Positions 7,954 to 16,619 of a stretch of DNA of 64,000 nucleotides are shown one piece after another. The stretch covers positions 1-64,000 of the IMG/VR virus record IMGVR_UViG_3300001846_000277, one strand, 5' to 3'. The stretch's first letter is position 1. The number at the start of each line of letters is the position of its first letter. The notes under the pieces were generated by a model. That model was not told the DNA's origin and ran no database searches. It was given only the letters and a program-made list of their open reading frames with translations. The stretch is from a virus. The position numbers and the translations under genes are program-made.

Positions 7954-9933
7954 ATGAGCGAAAAGGAATACATTGTCACACTTAAAAAAGGTGTGGACTA
8001 TGATGCATTTAATGCAGAAATGATAGCGTCAACTGGGGCTGGCGATATTCCAAATAGAACAGTTGATGTAGCAAACGCAAGACCAGCTAGTCAGAGAAAT
8101 ACTCACTACAGTTTAACAGATGCTGAGGCAGCAGCATTACGCAATGACAGTAGAGTTGTAGATGTTCAAATTCCTCCTCAAGATAGAGAAGATATAGAAA
8201 TTGGCTTTCATGCTTATCAAAGTGGTGTATGGACACGAGACACTATTACACAGCAATCAAATTTAAATTGGGGTAATCTTCGTTGCACAAAAGTAAATGA
8301 CCCATGGAATGGAAATACACTTACTGATATCAGCGACGACTACAAATACACTCTAACAGGTAGAGGTGTAGATGTTGTAATTCAAGACAGTGGTATACAA
8401 CCAACTCATTGGCAGTTTACAAACGAATTTGGTGTAAGCAGAGTGCAACAAATAGATTGGTATGCTGAAAGCGGTATAAGCGGCACACAAAGCGCCAATC
8501 ACTATAGAGACTATAACGGACACGGATCACACTGTGCTGGCACCGTAGCAGGTCGCACATTGGGCTGGGCACGTGAAGCAAACATATATTCTGTAAAAGT
8601 TAATGGCTTAGAAGGTTCAGGCGATAGTGGAACTGGTATCAGTGTAACAAATTGCTTTGACGTTATTAAAGAATGGCACAACAGAAAACCAATAGATCCA
8701 AAAACAGGATTTAAGCGTCCTACAGTGGTCAATGCTAGTTGGGGTTATAGTGGAACAAGATCAGGAACATTAACCGGCGGTGTTTATAATGGACAAAGTT
8801 GGAGCACAGGAGCAGGTCAACCTTGGCCAGATACTGAAGCAAGTCATTTGGAATATGCAGGCATTCACGGAAAATATTACTCATTAGGCCTTTCAAGACG
8901 TATTAACGTAAGAGTTGCAAGCGTTGATACAGACTTACAAGAATGTATAGATGCTGGTATTATTTTCTGTATTGCAGCAGGAAACAGCTATTACTATATA
9001 GATAGTGCAACTGGACCAAATTGGAACGACACAGCTGATTTTGGAGCAGGGCAAGAAAATATTTTTAGAGGCAGTTCGCCATATGATACAGAAGCGTTCA
9101 TGGTAGGAAACATTGATAATACTTACTACTTAGGTAAAGAACAAAAAGCAGAATCAAGTTGTTTTGGCCCAGGCGTAGATATAAATGCACCTGGGACGTA
9201 TATTATGAGTTGTGCAAGTAGTGACAAAAGCGGAGCATGTGATTTAACCGATGGCACTGAGGCTAGTATTTCTACTGTCAACGACCCAGGATCAAATAGT
9301 GCAAGCGATCCTTTAATGAAAATATCAGGAACAAGTATGGCTTCACCACAGGTTGCTGGCATGGTTGCTTGTATACTACAAGCAAATCCCGGAATGACTC
9401 CTGCGCAAATAAAAACATATATACACAACAATAGTTTACAAGATCTGCTTTGGGAAGATACAAATCACACCATAGTGGCAGATACATTTACAGCTTCTAC
9501 CACTGTTGCTAACGGCACAACTGATTATACTTTTACAGCTGGCACAGATAGGAATGGTGCTGTCAGTGGAAACGATCCAACCATTACTATCTATCAAGGT
9601 GACACTATTGAAATTACAAATAGTACAGGCGCTCATCCTTTATATATTAAAACTGTCTCAGGTGTTGCAGATACAGCCAACCAAGTAACAACACCAGCAG
9701 CAACAGGACAGGGTGCTACAAATGGCACTGTTAGTTGGACACCTGCACTTCCAGGAAGATTTTACTATCAGTGTAGTTCTCATGCAGACATGTGGGGTCA
9801 GATAGAAGTATTACCAAGAGTAGATTGGAATAATACTGACAACATAGGAGACGGTCCTAATAGGTATCTTTATTCACCATTGTTTAGCACAGGTGATAAT
9901 ATACAGTATAAAGGTCCTATTTCAAGAACTTAA
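7954..9933 (+). CDS. subtilisin-like serine protease with C-terminal cupredoxin domain, 659 aa
   Basis: Residues 1-75 resemble an inhibitor I9-type propeptide. The subtilase triad is D145 (VVIQDSGIQ), H190 (NGHGSHCAG) and S461 (SGTSMASP), with the oxyanion N344 (AAGNS). After the catalytic domain, residues about 505-622 form a plastocyanin-like domain: beta-rich, with H561 (GAHPLY), C607, H610 and M613 (YYQCSSHADMWGQ), the ligand set of a type 1 copper site. A short tail follows. There is no signal peptide. It follows the fibre-like gene by 10 bp, so it is probably a virion-associated protease maturing itself or fibres. The combination with a copper-site domain is odd. Confidence 0.88.
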   Translation: MSEKEYIVTLKKGVDYDAFNAEMIASTGAGDIPNRTVDVANARPASQRNTHYSLTDAEAAALRNDSRVVDVQIPPQDREDIEIGFHAYQSGVWTRDTITQQSNLNWGNLRCTKVNDPWNGNTLTDISDDYKYTLTGRGVDVVIQDSGIQPTHWQFTNEFGVSRVQQIDWYAESGISGTQSANHYRDYNGHGSHCAGTVAGRTLGWAREANIYSVKVNGLEGSGDSGTGISVTNCFDVIKEWHNRKPIDPKTGFKRPTVVNASWGYSGTRSGTLTGGVYNGQSWSTGAGQPWPDTEASHLEYAGIHGKYYSLGLSRRINVRVASVDTDLQECIDAGIIFCIAAGNSYYYIDSATGPNWNDTADFGAGQENIFRGSSPYDTEAFMVGNIDNTYYLGKEQKAESSCFGPGVDINAPGTYIMSCASSDKSGACDLTDGTEASISTVNDPGSNSASDPLMKISGTSMASPQVAGMVACILQANPGMTPAQIKTYIHNNSLQDLLWEDTNHTIVADTFTASTTVANGTTDYTFTAGTDRNGAVSGNDPTITIYQGDTIEITNSTGAHPLYIKTVSGVADTANQVTTPAATGQGATNGTVSWTPALPGRFYYQCSSHADMWGQIEVLPRVDWNNTDNIGDGPNRYLYSPLFSTGDNIQYKGPISRT

Positions 9934-10838
9934 ATTTGGTTTGCGTTAGCGATAAAGTTTTTAAAATTACTAATTCTAAATGTAATTCTATGTAAAACCC
10001 TTTTTGCAAGTATTTCAGGATCGTCTTGTGTGCGTTTATGCAATGTAAGTAATTGATCCATTAAAACAATATCTCCTGGTTGCCACCAATGCTCATAAAT
10101 GTATTTGTCTTGGAAAAGATGATCTTTTAATTTTTGTTTTAGTGTTTCGTCTTTACTTACTATGTCACATCTATTATTGGTATAAAAGTATAATCCTTCT
10201 ACACCGGCAGTATTTTTTTGTTTTAGCCACATTTTATATGTAGTATTTTCTTGTGCTTTTTGGGCAAAGTGTTTGTATTCAGGAGCACCCTTTGCCCAAA
10301 CATCAGGACGATATTCGTATATTGCATAAACATTTTCTATTTGCTCTTTTAGTTCAGGCGATAAGTCATTGTAGGCTAAATTTGTATTCAAAAACAGTGT
10401 GCTTGTATTTTCACAGTGTTCTACACCTTGCAGTGCAACGCCATCGGCTCTATCTAAACCATTCAAATTGGCATGCCAATCAAGTGTGCCTGAGCCAAAA
10501 ATACCTGTGTGCTTATTGTTAATCTTTTTACCTGTAACCCGCTGGACAGGATAATTTGCCATATCTGTGCAAGTCATAGGATCAATAAATCTATCCCAAG
10601 TATCTACATCATTACCATATTGATCCCATTTCATTTGTGACCAGTTAGATACGCTACCGCTCATCAAGTGAATTAATTTAGTAAAACTGCCAGGACATTG
10701 TTTTTGATCTTTAAACACAACTACTAAACGCTCTTTAAGTATTTGAAATAGTTTGTCAGCTTGTGACTTATCTATATTTGTAATATCTATATCACTTACT
10801 TCTACTGCTACACCATTTTTTATTTCTTTAATTTGCAT
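9930..10838 (-). CDS. TauD/TfdA-family 2OG oxygenase-like protein, 302 aa
   Basis: The fold and motif spacing match TauD-type Fe(II)/2-oxoglutarate dioxygenases: an N-terminal VVVFKDQ segment, WHANLNG as the metal-binding motif, a distal His in LLTLHKRTQ and an Arg in the following HRITFRIS strand. The usual HxD/E is HxN here, so one metal ligand is changed; the enzyme may be altered or inactive. An AAGGA site precedes the start. It is the last gene of the leftward operon led by the desaturase. The substrate is unknown. Confidence 0.8.
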   Translation of the reverse strand: MQIKEIKNGVAVEVSDIDITNIDKSQADKLFQILKERLVVVFKDQKQCPGSFTKLIHLMSGSVSNWSQMKWDQYGNDVDTWDRFIDPMTCTDMANYPVQRVTGKKINNKHTGIFGSGTLDWHANLNGLDRADGVALQGVEHCENTSTLFLNTNLAYNDLSPELKEQIENVYAIYEYRPDVWAKGAPEYKHFAQKAQENTTYKMWLKQKNTAGVEGLYFYTNNRCDIVSKDETLKQKLKDHLFQDKYIYEHWWQPGDIVLMDQLLTLHKRTQDDPEILAKRVLHRITFRISNFKNFIANANQI

Positions 10839-11373
10839 TTGTCAAATCCTTATATATACCTAAGTCTTCAAACATTACATCATGCACAGCAATTCTAAAC
10901 AATAATCTATCTTTTGTAGGCTCTGCTACACCATGAGATACTTGTGTATTAAGTATGGTTAATGTTTGATATGTAAGCTCAAATTTTTCATTGTCTTTTT
11001 CGCATACTACGGGTCCTGTATTTTCACTTAATGGTAGTAAAAAAGCAACTTTGCTCATACCATCTACGTGCATAGGCATACTGCCGCCTGCTTTAGTAAG
11101 AAAAAAATCAGCACGAAAATCTTTTGTATGAACTCCAAAATCTTTAAACAATTTCATAACAAACTTTTTAAGTTTCATATCATAATTGCTAACATGTTTA
11201 ATGTAATGATAGACCATTTCTCTGCCATACATAGTTTCTTGGTATTCTTCATGTTCGGCATAAAGTTTATTTGTGTCTACCCATTCTGTGTCATCCATAT
11301 AAGGCGTAAAGAAATCAATGTCTCCTTTTATATCTGTTGTAATTACAAATGGATCAATTAATTCACAGTTCAT
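10828..11373 (-). CDS. 2OG-Fe(II) oxygenase-type protein, about 181 aa
   Basis: MPMHVDGMSK gives the HxD pair and a later SHGVAEPTKDRLLFR gives the distal His and the 2OG-binding Arg, in the spacing of aspartyl/asparaginyl beta-hydroxylase-like double-stranded beta-helix proteins. The start at 11373 has a GGAG site and overlaps the upstream stop (ATGA); an upstream in-frame start at 11394 has a poorer context. The substrate cannot be inferred. It is co-transcribed with the TauD-like protein. Confidence 0.75.
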   Translation of the reverse strand: MNCELIDPFVITTDIKGDIDFFTPYMDDTEWVDTNKLYAEHEEYQETMYGREMVYHYIKHVSNYDMKLKKFVMKLFKDFGVHTKDFRADFFLTKAGGSMPMHVDGMSKVAFLLPLSENTGPVVCEKDNEKFELTYQTLTILNTQVSHGVAEPTKDRLLFRIAVHDVMFEDLGIYKDLTNAN

Positions 11374-12002
11374 TTTGTTCTCCAATGGTTCCAAAAATCT
11401 TTAGTATCTTTTTTATTTAAATTTGCTACAGCAATAGTGTGCCAACATTGAGAATTATGAGGATCAGGTGCAATCAAATAAGGACCTTCTGATAACTCCC
11501 ATCTATACCTAGTAGCATTATTGAGTGCATCTATAAATTTATTAAAAAATGCGCTTGTTCTTAGTTCTCTAGATATAAAACAATTATCATATCCTAATCT
11601 TTTGGCCATTTCAATCTGCTGTTCTATAATATTAAATGTAGTAGGTCTCAAAATTTCTCTTGTAAAATTAATCCTTAATTTTTGGCTATCTTGATAGTAT
11701 CTTGTAAGTATTCTAACATCATTTTCTCTATAAAAATCTCTTGTATAACCAGCACTAAAGCCAACAATATTTTTATCTTGTTTGAGGCATGTAACAAACG
11801 GATAATCAAAAAAATCAAGATCAACATAATTTTTTATTAATCTATGATTGTCTTTTACTTGCAAAGATTTTGTATAGGTGTTTAATTCCTCTGTTAAATT
11901 AGGATATAATTTAGGTATAAAAGTTGTAACTTCTGCTGGTCTAGTATCAAAAGTAGTAGGACTAGATGAATAAAACAGATTGTGTGCTGTTTCACTAAAC
12001 AT
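11370..12002 (-). CDS. hypothetical protein, possible GNAT-type acyltransferase, about 210 aa
   Basis: The central part (VTCLKQDKNIVGFSAGY, then TRYYQDSQKLRI) resembles strands 3-4 of GNAT acyltransferases, and a helix after ...RLGYDNCFIS fits the next element, but the acetyl-CoA loop is not clear. The start at 12002 has a GAGG site and overlaps the upstream gene by 8 bp. An earlier in-frame start at 12020 is less likely. It may acylate a metabolite made by the operon; this is weak inference. Confidence 0.6.
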   Translation of the reverse strand: MFSETAHNLFYSSSPTTFDTRPAEVTTFIPKLYPNLTEELNTYTKSLQVKDNHRLIKNYVDLDFFDYPFVTCLKQDKNIVGFSAGYTRDFYRENDVRILTRYYQDSQKLRINFTREILRPTTFNIIEQQIEMAKRLGYDNCFISRELRTSAFFNKFIDALNNATRYRWELSEGPYLIAPDPHNSQCWHTIAVANLNKKDTKDFWNHWRTK

Positions 12003-12714
12003 ATAAATCCTCTTGTCCATTAAGTGAAATAACTAAATGTATTCTGCCTTCTGAACCGTTATTTTCTGCCCAATGAGTCATTCCAGTGTTTAAAAAATAT
12101 ACACTACCGTCAGCTGGCATATGCATTTTTTGCACTCCGTCTTTGTTTTTTACACAAAGGAATGCATTTTCGTTTGTAACAATAGGTATATGCACACGTA
12201 TGCTGTATGTAGTGTTATAGTCTATATGGGGCTTAATGCTATGTCCAGGCGCCATATAAGCGAAGCGTGTGCGTGTTACAGGCGCTTTAAACGTGTCTAG
12301 TATATGATTCCAATAACCAGTGCATATATCCTTGCGCTTGGTATATCTACGTTCATCCATCACAGGATTATAACTAGGATCATCAGGATTAGTGCTTTTC
12401 CTATATGTAGTAATTCCCGTATCTTGTTCAAGTTTTCTTTCTGGTCTATCACCTTCAAACTCTGTTAAACTTAATTGCCTATAGAACTGGCTGCCTTTAG
12501 TAACATCTTCATTACTGTCTGCAAACTTTTTTAAATGGTCAAGTTTGGTGCTACTGTTATAAAAGTCGCCGTATGCACTATCAGGATTGCTTGCATTTAG
12601 ATCATCATATAAATTAATATTTTCAAACTTTTTGAATTCTTCTAAAATCTTTTCTATATCAAACTTGTATGATAAAACTTTAAAAGCAGGTAATTGTTTC
12701 CTATCTAATAGCAT
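11995..12714 (-). CDS. 2OG-Fe(II) oxygenase-type protein (Asp/Asn hydroxylase-like), about 239 aa
   Basis: The C-terminal half carries KPHIDYNTTY (HxD) and GSVYFLNTGMTHWAENN with a following GRIHLV, the distal His and 2OG-binding Arg of the cupin fold. The N-terminal half is a variable helical extension. The ATG at 12714 has an AAGGA site, while the longer frame would use TTG. It overlaps the preceding SGNH gene by 14 bp. Probably a hydroxylase; the substrate is unknown. Confidence 0.75.
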   Translation of the reverse strand: MLLDRKQLPAFKVLSYKFDIEKILEEFKKFENINLYDDLNASNPDSAYGDFYNSSTKLDHLKKFADSNEDVTKGSQFYRQLSLTEFEGDRPERKLEQDTGITTYRKSTNPDDPSYNPVMDERRYTKRKDICTGYWNHILDTFKAPVTRTRFAYMAPGHSIKPHIDYNTTYSIRVHIPIVTNENAFLCVKNKDGVQKMHMPADGSVYFLNTGMTHWAENNGSEGRIHLVISLNGQEDLYV

Positions 12715-13444
12715 TTGCAATATTCCTTGCGATTACACTGTTAACATTAACATTAGGATGTAATCCATCTCTTGAAAGATTTTCGGGGCTATGACCAAAT
12801 ACTTGATAGAATGGCAAATTTAAAAAATCAGCAACTTGTTCATGCCACGCCCATTCAAAAAGATTTGCATCCTTTAAAAGTGTTCGTAATGTAATTGTAT
12901 TATAAAAATGTTTGTGTGTCAATCTCTTTTCTACTTTCATCCATTCGTTATACAAAGAATAGCTTTCAGGAGCAAAACTGTCATTTTCTTCTAACCACGG
13001 ACCTAAGTTTCCAGTTGATCCAATAGGATCCCAAATACGAGGCATACTCGGATGGCATAATACAACGTCTTTGACTGGAACACTCCGCAGTAATGAACAA
13101 ACTACTGCAATAAGAAATTCACTACTAGCACCTGGCACAGACATATTAACAACTTTTTTGCCAAGAATACTTTCTAATTGTTTTGGCACACAATGTTCAT
13201 TTGGTCCTGCTAATCCAAATGTTGCACTATCTCCCAAGCATATAATACAATTATCCCAGTCTATTTTTTCCCAGGCTTCTTCTCTATAACCATCTTTATT
13301 TCCAACATAAAAGATAGGCACACCAGTGTCAACCCAATCTCCATCAATAGCTTTCCAGTTTTTAGCGTTGTCATGAGGAGTGTCATTTAAAATATATTTT
13401 GCCTTGCCAGGTGGACAAACTCCAAACGGTAAATCTTTAAGCAT
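12701..13444 (-). CDS. SGNH-type hydrolase-like protein, 247 aa
   Basis: The SGNH pattern is visible: block I LGDSATFG with the nucleophile Ser, block II VPGASSE with the oxyanion Gly, and a C-terminal RDGLHPN with the Asp-x-x-His pair. Such enzymes are esterases or acyl transferases acting on lipids, sugars or peptides. It is a close paralogue of the next gene upstream (shared IYVGNKDGYRE-like segment, WDP-GSTGNLG and the C-terminal RDG-H). Its ATG overlaps the upstream stop as TAATG, so the pair is translationally coupled. Confidence 0.75.
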   Translation of the reverse strand: MLKDLPFGVCPPGKAKYILNDTPHDNAKNWKAIDGDWVDTGVPIFYVGNKDGYREEAWEKIDWDNCIICLGDSATFGLAGPNEHCVPKQLESILGKKVVNMSVPGASSEFLIAVVCSLLRSVPVKDVVLCHPSMPRIWDPIGSTGNLGPWLEENDSFAPESYSLYNEWMKVEKRLTHKHFYNTITLRTLLKDANLFEWAWHEQVADFLNLPFYQVFGHSPENLSRDGLHPNVNVNSVIARNIANAIR

Positions 13445-14190
13445 TATATATTAAGCCTATCTAGCAAACAGTCGGTTATAACATTATTAACTGATAGATT
13501 AGAATGCCACCCGTCTCTTGCCATTTTATCAGCTTCTTGATACAAATATTTATAATACTGTATATCAAAATGTTCCTGCATATGTTCTTCCCATGTCCAT
13601 TCCACCATATTAGCACTTCGCAACAGCGTTCTTATAGTGCGCAAATTTTCAGTGGCTTTGTGTATTTGACGTTGAGGCAATGACATGAATTCCTTGAAAT
13701 AAGCGTGTTGTCTTTCGCTATAAGGATCGCCAGGTGTAAGCCATAAACCTAAATTTCCAGTGCAACCAACAGGATCCCACATCCTAGACCAACTTGGATG
13801 ATTCACAATTATATGCTTTATATCAATTTTATTCATAAGGCTACAAACAATACTGATCATAAGTTCGCTAGATGCACCTGGAATACACATGTTTACACAT
13901 TCAATACCTGTTGCTTTTTCGATTAATTTGGGTATGGTATGATTTAATGGAATGCCAAGTCCATAAGAAGCACTATCACCAATATAGATTATACAATTAT
14001 TCCAATTTATCTTGTGCCATTCTTTTTCTCTATAGCCGTCTTTGTTGCCAACATACGATATTTCTTCTTGTGGTGCTTGCCATGATCCTGGTATTTTATC
14101 CCAACGTATTAGATTTTGCTTTGGATCATCGCTAAAAAGGTAAGTGCTTTTTGTTGAAGGAGTATGACCAAATGGCATATTTTCAAACAT
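13444..14190 (-). CDS. SGNH-type hydrolase-like protein, paralogue, 248 aa
   Basis: Block I is IGDSASYGLG, block II is CIPGASSELM and the catalytic Asp/His region is ARDGWHSNLS. The start at 14190 has a strong AAGGAG site. It is the likely duplicate partner of the following gene, with the same length and motif order. Both proteins have WDPVGCTGNLG/WDPIGSTGNLG segments, which suggests a shared substrate-binding region not seen in the other SGNH proteins of the window. Function: probable ester hydrolysis or acyl transfer in a glycan or lipid pathway (inference). Confidence 0.75.
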   Translation of the reverse strand: MFENMPFGHTPSTKSTYLFSDDPKQNLIRWDKIPGSWQAPQEEISYVGNKDGYREKEWHKINWNNCIIYIGDSASYGLGIPLNHTIPKLIEKATGIECVNMCIPGASSELMISIVCSLMNKIDIKHIIVNHPSWSRMWDPVGCTGNLGLWLTPGDPYSERQHAYFKEFMSLPQRQIHKATENLRTIRTLLRSANMVEWTWEEHMQEHFDIQYYKYLYQEADKMARDGWHSNLSVNNVITDCLLDRLNI

Positions 14191-14803
14191 CAATTATCTC
14201 CTTGTATTTTTCATACCATTCTGAATAAGGAAAGTATATACTCATCTGTAAATTATATCTTTCGTGAGCGCCTTTATTCATGACGCCATGTAGTATTCTT
14301 GTATTCCATGCATATACTTTGTTTGTATTACAAGGAATGCCATATATTTTATTGTTGTAGTAAATTTCCAAAGGAGTATAATCATCTCCTAAAGGATACA
14401 ATGGTATATAGATATTGACATATCTGTTTGGATCTGCATGTGGCATAATATATGAATTTTTTGCAAGTTTTAAAAATGCAAAAGTTTGTATTTCTTCAAA
14501 AGGAGAAAATGTTTGCGTTATCCAATCACGTGCATCTCCTTGTTGTATGTCACATAAATTTAGTTCATAATAACTTTTATAATCTGCAACAAAAGCCAAG
14601 TCTCTTAATTTCTGTAAGATATCATCTGGAACAGTAAAAGGTAGTTCGGTGATAACATTACTGCGGATTTCTTCTGTCCATTCTTTTTCTAAAACGTTAC
14701 GTCTAGCATTAGAATATTTGCCGTCATCGGTAAGAACATTTGTTCGAGCTTTTAACGCATCTTTGGCTATATCATCTAAAGTAGGAACATATTTTTCAGT
14801 CAT
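14183..14803 (-). CDS. 2OG-Fe(II) oxygenase-type protein, 206 aa
   Basis: YIMPHADPNRYVNIYIPL supplies HxD followed by the conserved beta-strand, and TRILHGVMNKGAHERYNLQM supplies the distal His and the Arg. The N-terminus is a charged helical extension. A strong AAGGAG precedes the start. It overlaps genes on both sides in the desaturase/SGNH/2OG operon. The substrate is unknown; the spacing fits prolyl or aspartyl-hydroxylase-like folds. Confidence 0.72.
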   Translation of the reverse strand: MTEKYVPTLDDIAKDALKARTNVLTDDGKYSNARRNVLEKEWTEEIRSNVITELPFTVPDDILQKLRDLAFVADYKSYYELNLCDIQQGDARDWITQTFSPFEEIQTFAFLKLAKNSYIMPHADPNRYVNIYIPLYPLGDDYTPLEIYYNNKIYGIPCNTNKVYAWNTRILHGVMNKGAHERYNLQMSIYFPYSEWYEKYKEIIDV

Positions 14804-15485
14804 TTATTTGCTCCTTCAAGTAATTATAAACTTTACAATGGTTATCATAATTTAAATGACCTACCCTTGTGTCAATACCGTTCATAATTTTAACATCATC
14901 TTCTTCGTCTAATTCACGTAAAACAATATTACTTACTACAAAATTGTCCTCTTGTAACAAGTCTTTTTGTTTTGTAGTAAAAGGATGCACAGGTATGAGT
15001 ATGATCTTTTTACTTAGTTTTCTATACTTACTTATTGCACTTGCTATCTTAAAAGGTTCAGTTTCTAAATAGGTATTTTCTGTAAGAAACAATTTATACC
15101 ACAAATCTAAAAATGTTGCATATCTGTTTTTATAGGTTTCATAATTTACATTTTTTTTACTTTGAGTAATACTCTTCAATCTATCACTTATACGTTTGCT
15201 TATACCTTTTACTTTGTCGTGCAAATACAAAAAACTATACACTTGATCTTTTGCTTCTAATCCTTGTAATGCTAAACGCAAATGATGTGGTAACACAAAA
15301 ACAATTACATCGTTTTGATTAGATTCAAAATGTTCTATAAATTTTTTTAATTGTAAGTCAGGACCACAACCTACTTGGGAATACACAGTTACATCAAAAT
15401 CATTAGCTAACATATCCACCCATGTGGATTGTTCACTGTTACCATTTACTGCATAACTGTCGCCAAATATTATTACTTTTTGCAT
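14796..15485 (-). CDS. SGNH-type hydrolase-like protein, 229 aa
   Basis: Block I is IIFGDSYAVNG at the N-terminus, with an upstream region that starts directly at the strand preceding the nucleophile. A C-terminal VGHLNYDNH segment probably holds the Asp and His. It differs from the pair downstream (12701-14190) and is a separate SGNH subgroup. It follows the desaturase gene with a 13-bp overlap. Function inferred: ester hydrolase or acyltransferase. Confidence 0.68.
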   Translation of the reverse strand: MQKVIIFGDSYAVNGNSEQSTWVDMLANDFDVTVYSQVGCGPDLQLKKFIEHFESNQNDVIVFVLPHHLRLALQGLEAKDQVYSFLYLHDKVKGISKRISDRLKSITQSKKNVNYETYKNRYATFLDLWYKLFLTENTYLETEPFKIASAISKYRKLSKKIILIPVHPFTTKQKDLLQEDNFVVSNIVLRELDEEDDVKIMNGIDTRVGHLNYDNHCKVYNYLKEQIND

Positions 15486-16120
15486 GCCTTGATTAAACCA
15501 AAACTTGAAAGTTTTTCTAATACAAATCCAGTGTGATCAAATTTATGAAAACGTAAATTTTTTCCTCCGTGATGTCCAGCATGATAACCTTCTCCTGCTA
15601 CAAGCAAGTTGATCCACGGAACATTTCTCACAGTGTTGTTCATGTGTGTAATTGCATTTACCATACCAAATCCAATTGGTGCAATTATTGCTGGCATTAC
15701 AATAAATGCTAAGAAAAATAACGGACTAATTACAAAAGCAATTACTGCACTAGCAAACCAAATTTTTGCCCAATGATAATGAAAAAACAGCATACGAGGA
15801 TTCTCAAACAAGTCTCCTACATACTTTTTTGGAATATTTTGAATTGTCCATAAACTAAAGAAAACTTTCCAAAAACCTTTTACATTTGGACTATGTGGAT
15901 CAAGCTCTGTATCACTGTGATGATGATGCATACGATGTGCTGCAATCCATCCAATAGGACTACGACTACCTGCTAAAACAGCAAGATACAACGTAAACAC
16001 TTCATACAATGCGTTTGCTTTAAATGCTTTATGTGCCCAATATCTATGTAGACCTGCACTAATGCCTATATGAGCTATAACTTGATACCATAAAAATCCA
16101 ATTATTAATGCTTCTAACAT
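15473..16120 (-). CDS. membrane fatty-acid desaturase (delta-9 acyl desaturase type), 215 aa
   Basis: The histidine boxes of membrane di-iron desaturases are all present: HRYWAH near residues 24-29, then HRMHHHHSD, and a C-terminal GEGYHAGHH. Hydrophobic segments near the N-terminus, after the second box and before the third form the usual membrane hairpins. At 215 residues it is a short, core-only form compared with bacterial enzymes of about 300 or more. The start at 16120 has an AAAGG site and a late-type promoter (16141-16148) upstream. It heads the leftward operon. It would insert a cis double bond into fatty acyl groups, perhaps altering host membrane fluidity or a lipid precursor. Confidence 0.85.
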   Translation of the reverse strand: MLEALIIGFLWYQVIAHIGISAGLHRYWAHKAFKANALYEVFTLYLAVLAGSRSPIGWIAAHRMHHHHSDTELDPHSPNVKGFWKVFFSLWTIQNIPKKYVGDLFENPRMLFFHYHWAKIWFASAVIAFVISPLFFLAFIVMPAIIAPIGFGMVNAITHMNNTVRNVPWINLLVAGEGYHAGHHGGKNLRFHKFDHTGFVLEKLSSFGLIKACKK

Positions 16121-16140
16121 TTCATTACCTTTTGTTAAAT

Positions 16141-16159
16141 TATTTATACCCAATAAATA
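16141..16159. promoter_or_regulatory. divergent late-type promoters for 16120 (-) and 16164 (+)
   Basis: TATTTATA at 16141-16148 reads TATAAATA on the minus strand and lies about 20 nt before the desaturase start, with a normal leader. On the plus strand AATAAATA (16152-16159) is only 4 nt before the ATG at 16164, which would give a leaderless transcript. Confidence 0.55.
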
Positions 16160-16163
16160 TCAT

Positions 16164-16619
16164 ATGAATCATTTTTATAAGAAATTAGAATGGAACAAAC
16201 TTCCTGAAAAACTCTGTATTACTGACGAACAATATATGATAGAAAACTTACATCCTGCTCATCCGGTTCCAGAATATGTATACTATCGCCAGTATAAGTA
16301 TAAGTGTAACACACTTTGTGAATTATTACAACCTTTATTTAATTTTGACATCACTAACAGAATTTTTATACAAATTATTAAAAAAGGTATCAGTATCCAT
16401 AAAGACGTTGGACGTAACAAAATCTACAATTATCTATTAGATACTGGTGGCGATAATGTGTATACTAGATTTTATGATGAAGACAAAGAAACAGAACTAT
16501 ACAAAGTTAACATTCCTCTACATACGTGGCATCAGTTAGATGTAACAGGATATCACAATGTGACAGGTATTGAACATGATAGAATATCCATAACTATATA
16601 CGAATCATATAAAGAGTAA
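16164..16619 (+). CDS. 2OG-Fe(II) oxygenase-type small protein, 151 aa
   Basis: A compact double-stranded beta-helix type protein: SIHKDVGRNKIYNYLL supplies HxD, then HTWHQLD, and a C-terminal YHNVTGIEHDRISITI supplies a distal His and the basic residue. At 151 residues it is the shortest such protein in the window. It is the only rightward gene between two leftward operons, and its start codon follows a late-type promoter by 4 nt. Its 3' end overlaps the opposite-strand gene by 15 bp. The substrate is unknown. Confidence 0.65.
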   Translation: MNHFYKKLEWNKLPEKLCITDEQYMIENLHPAHPVPEYVYYRQYKYKCNTLCELLQPLFNFDITNRIFIQIIKKGISIHKDVGRNKIYNYLLDTGGDNVYTRFYDEDKETELYKVNIPLHTWHQLDVTGYHNVTGIEHDRISITIYESYKE

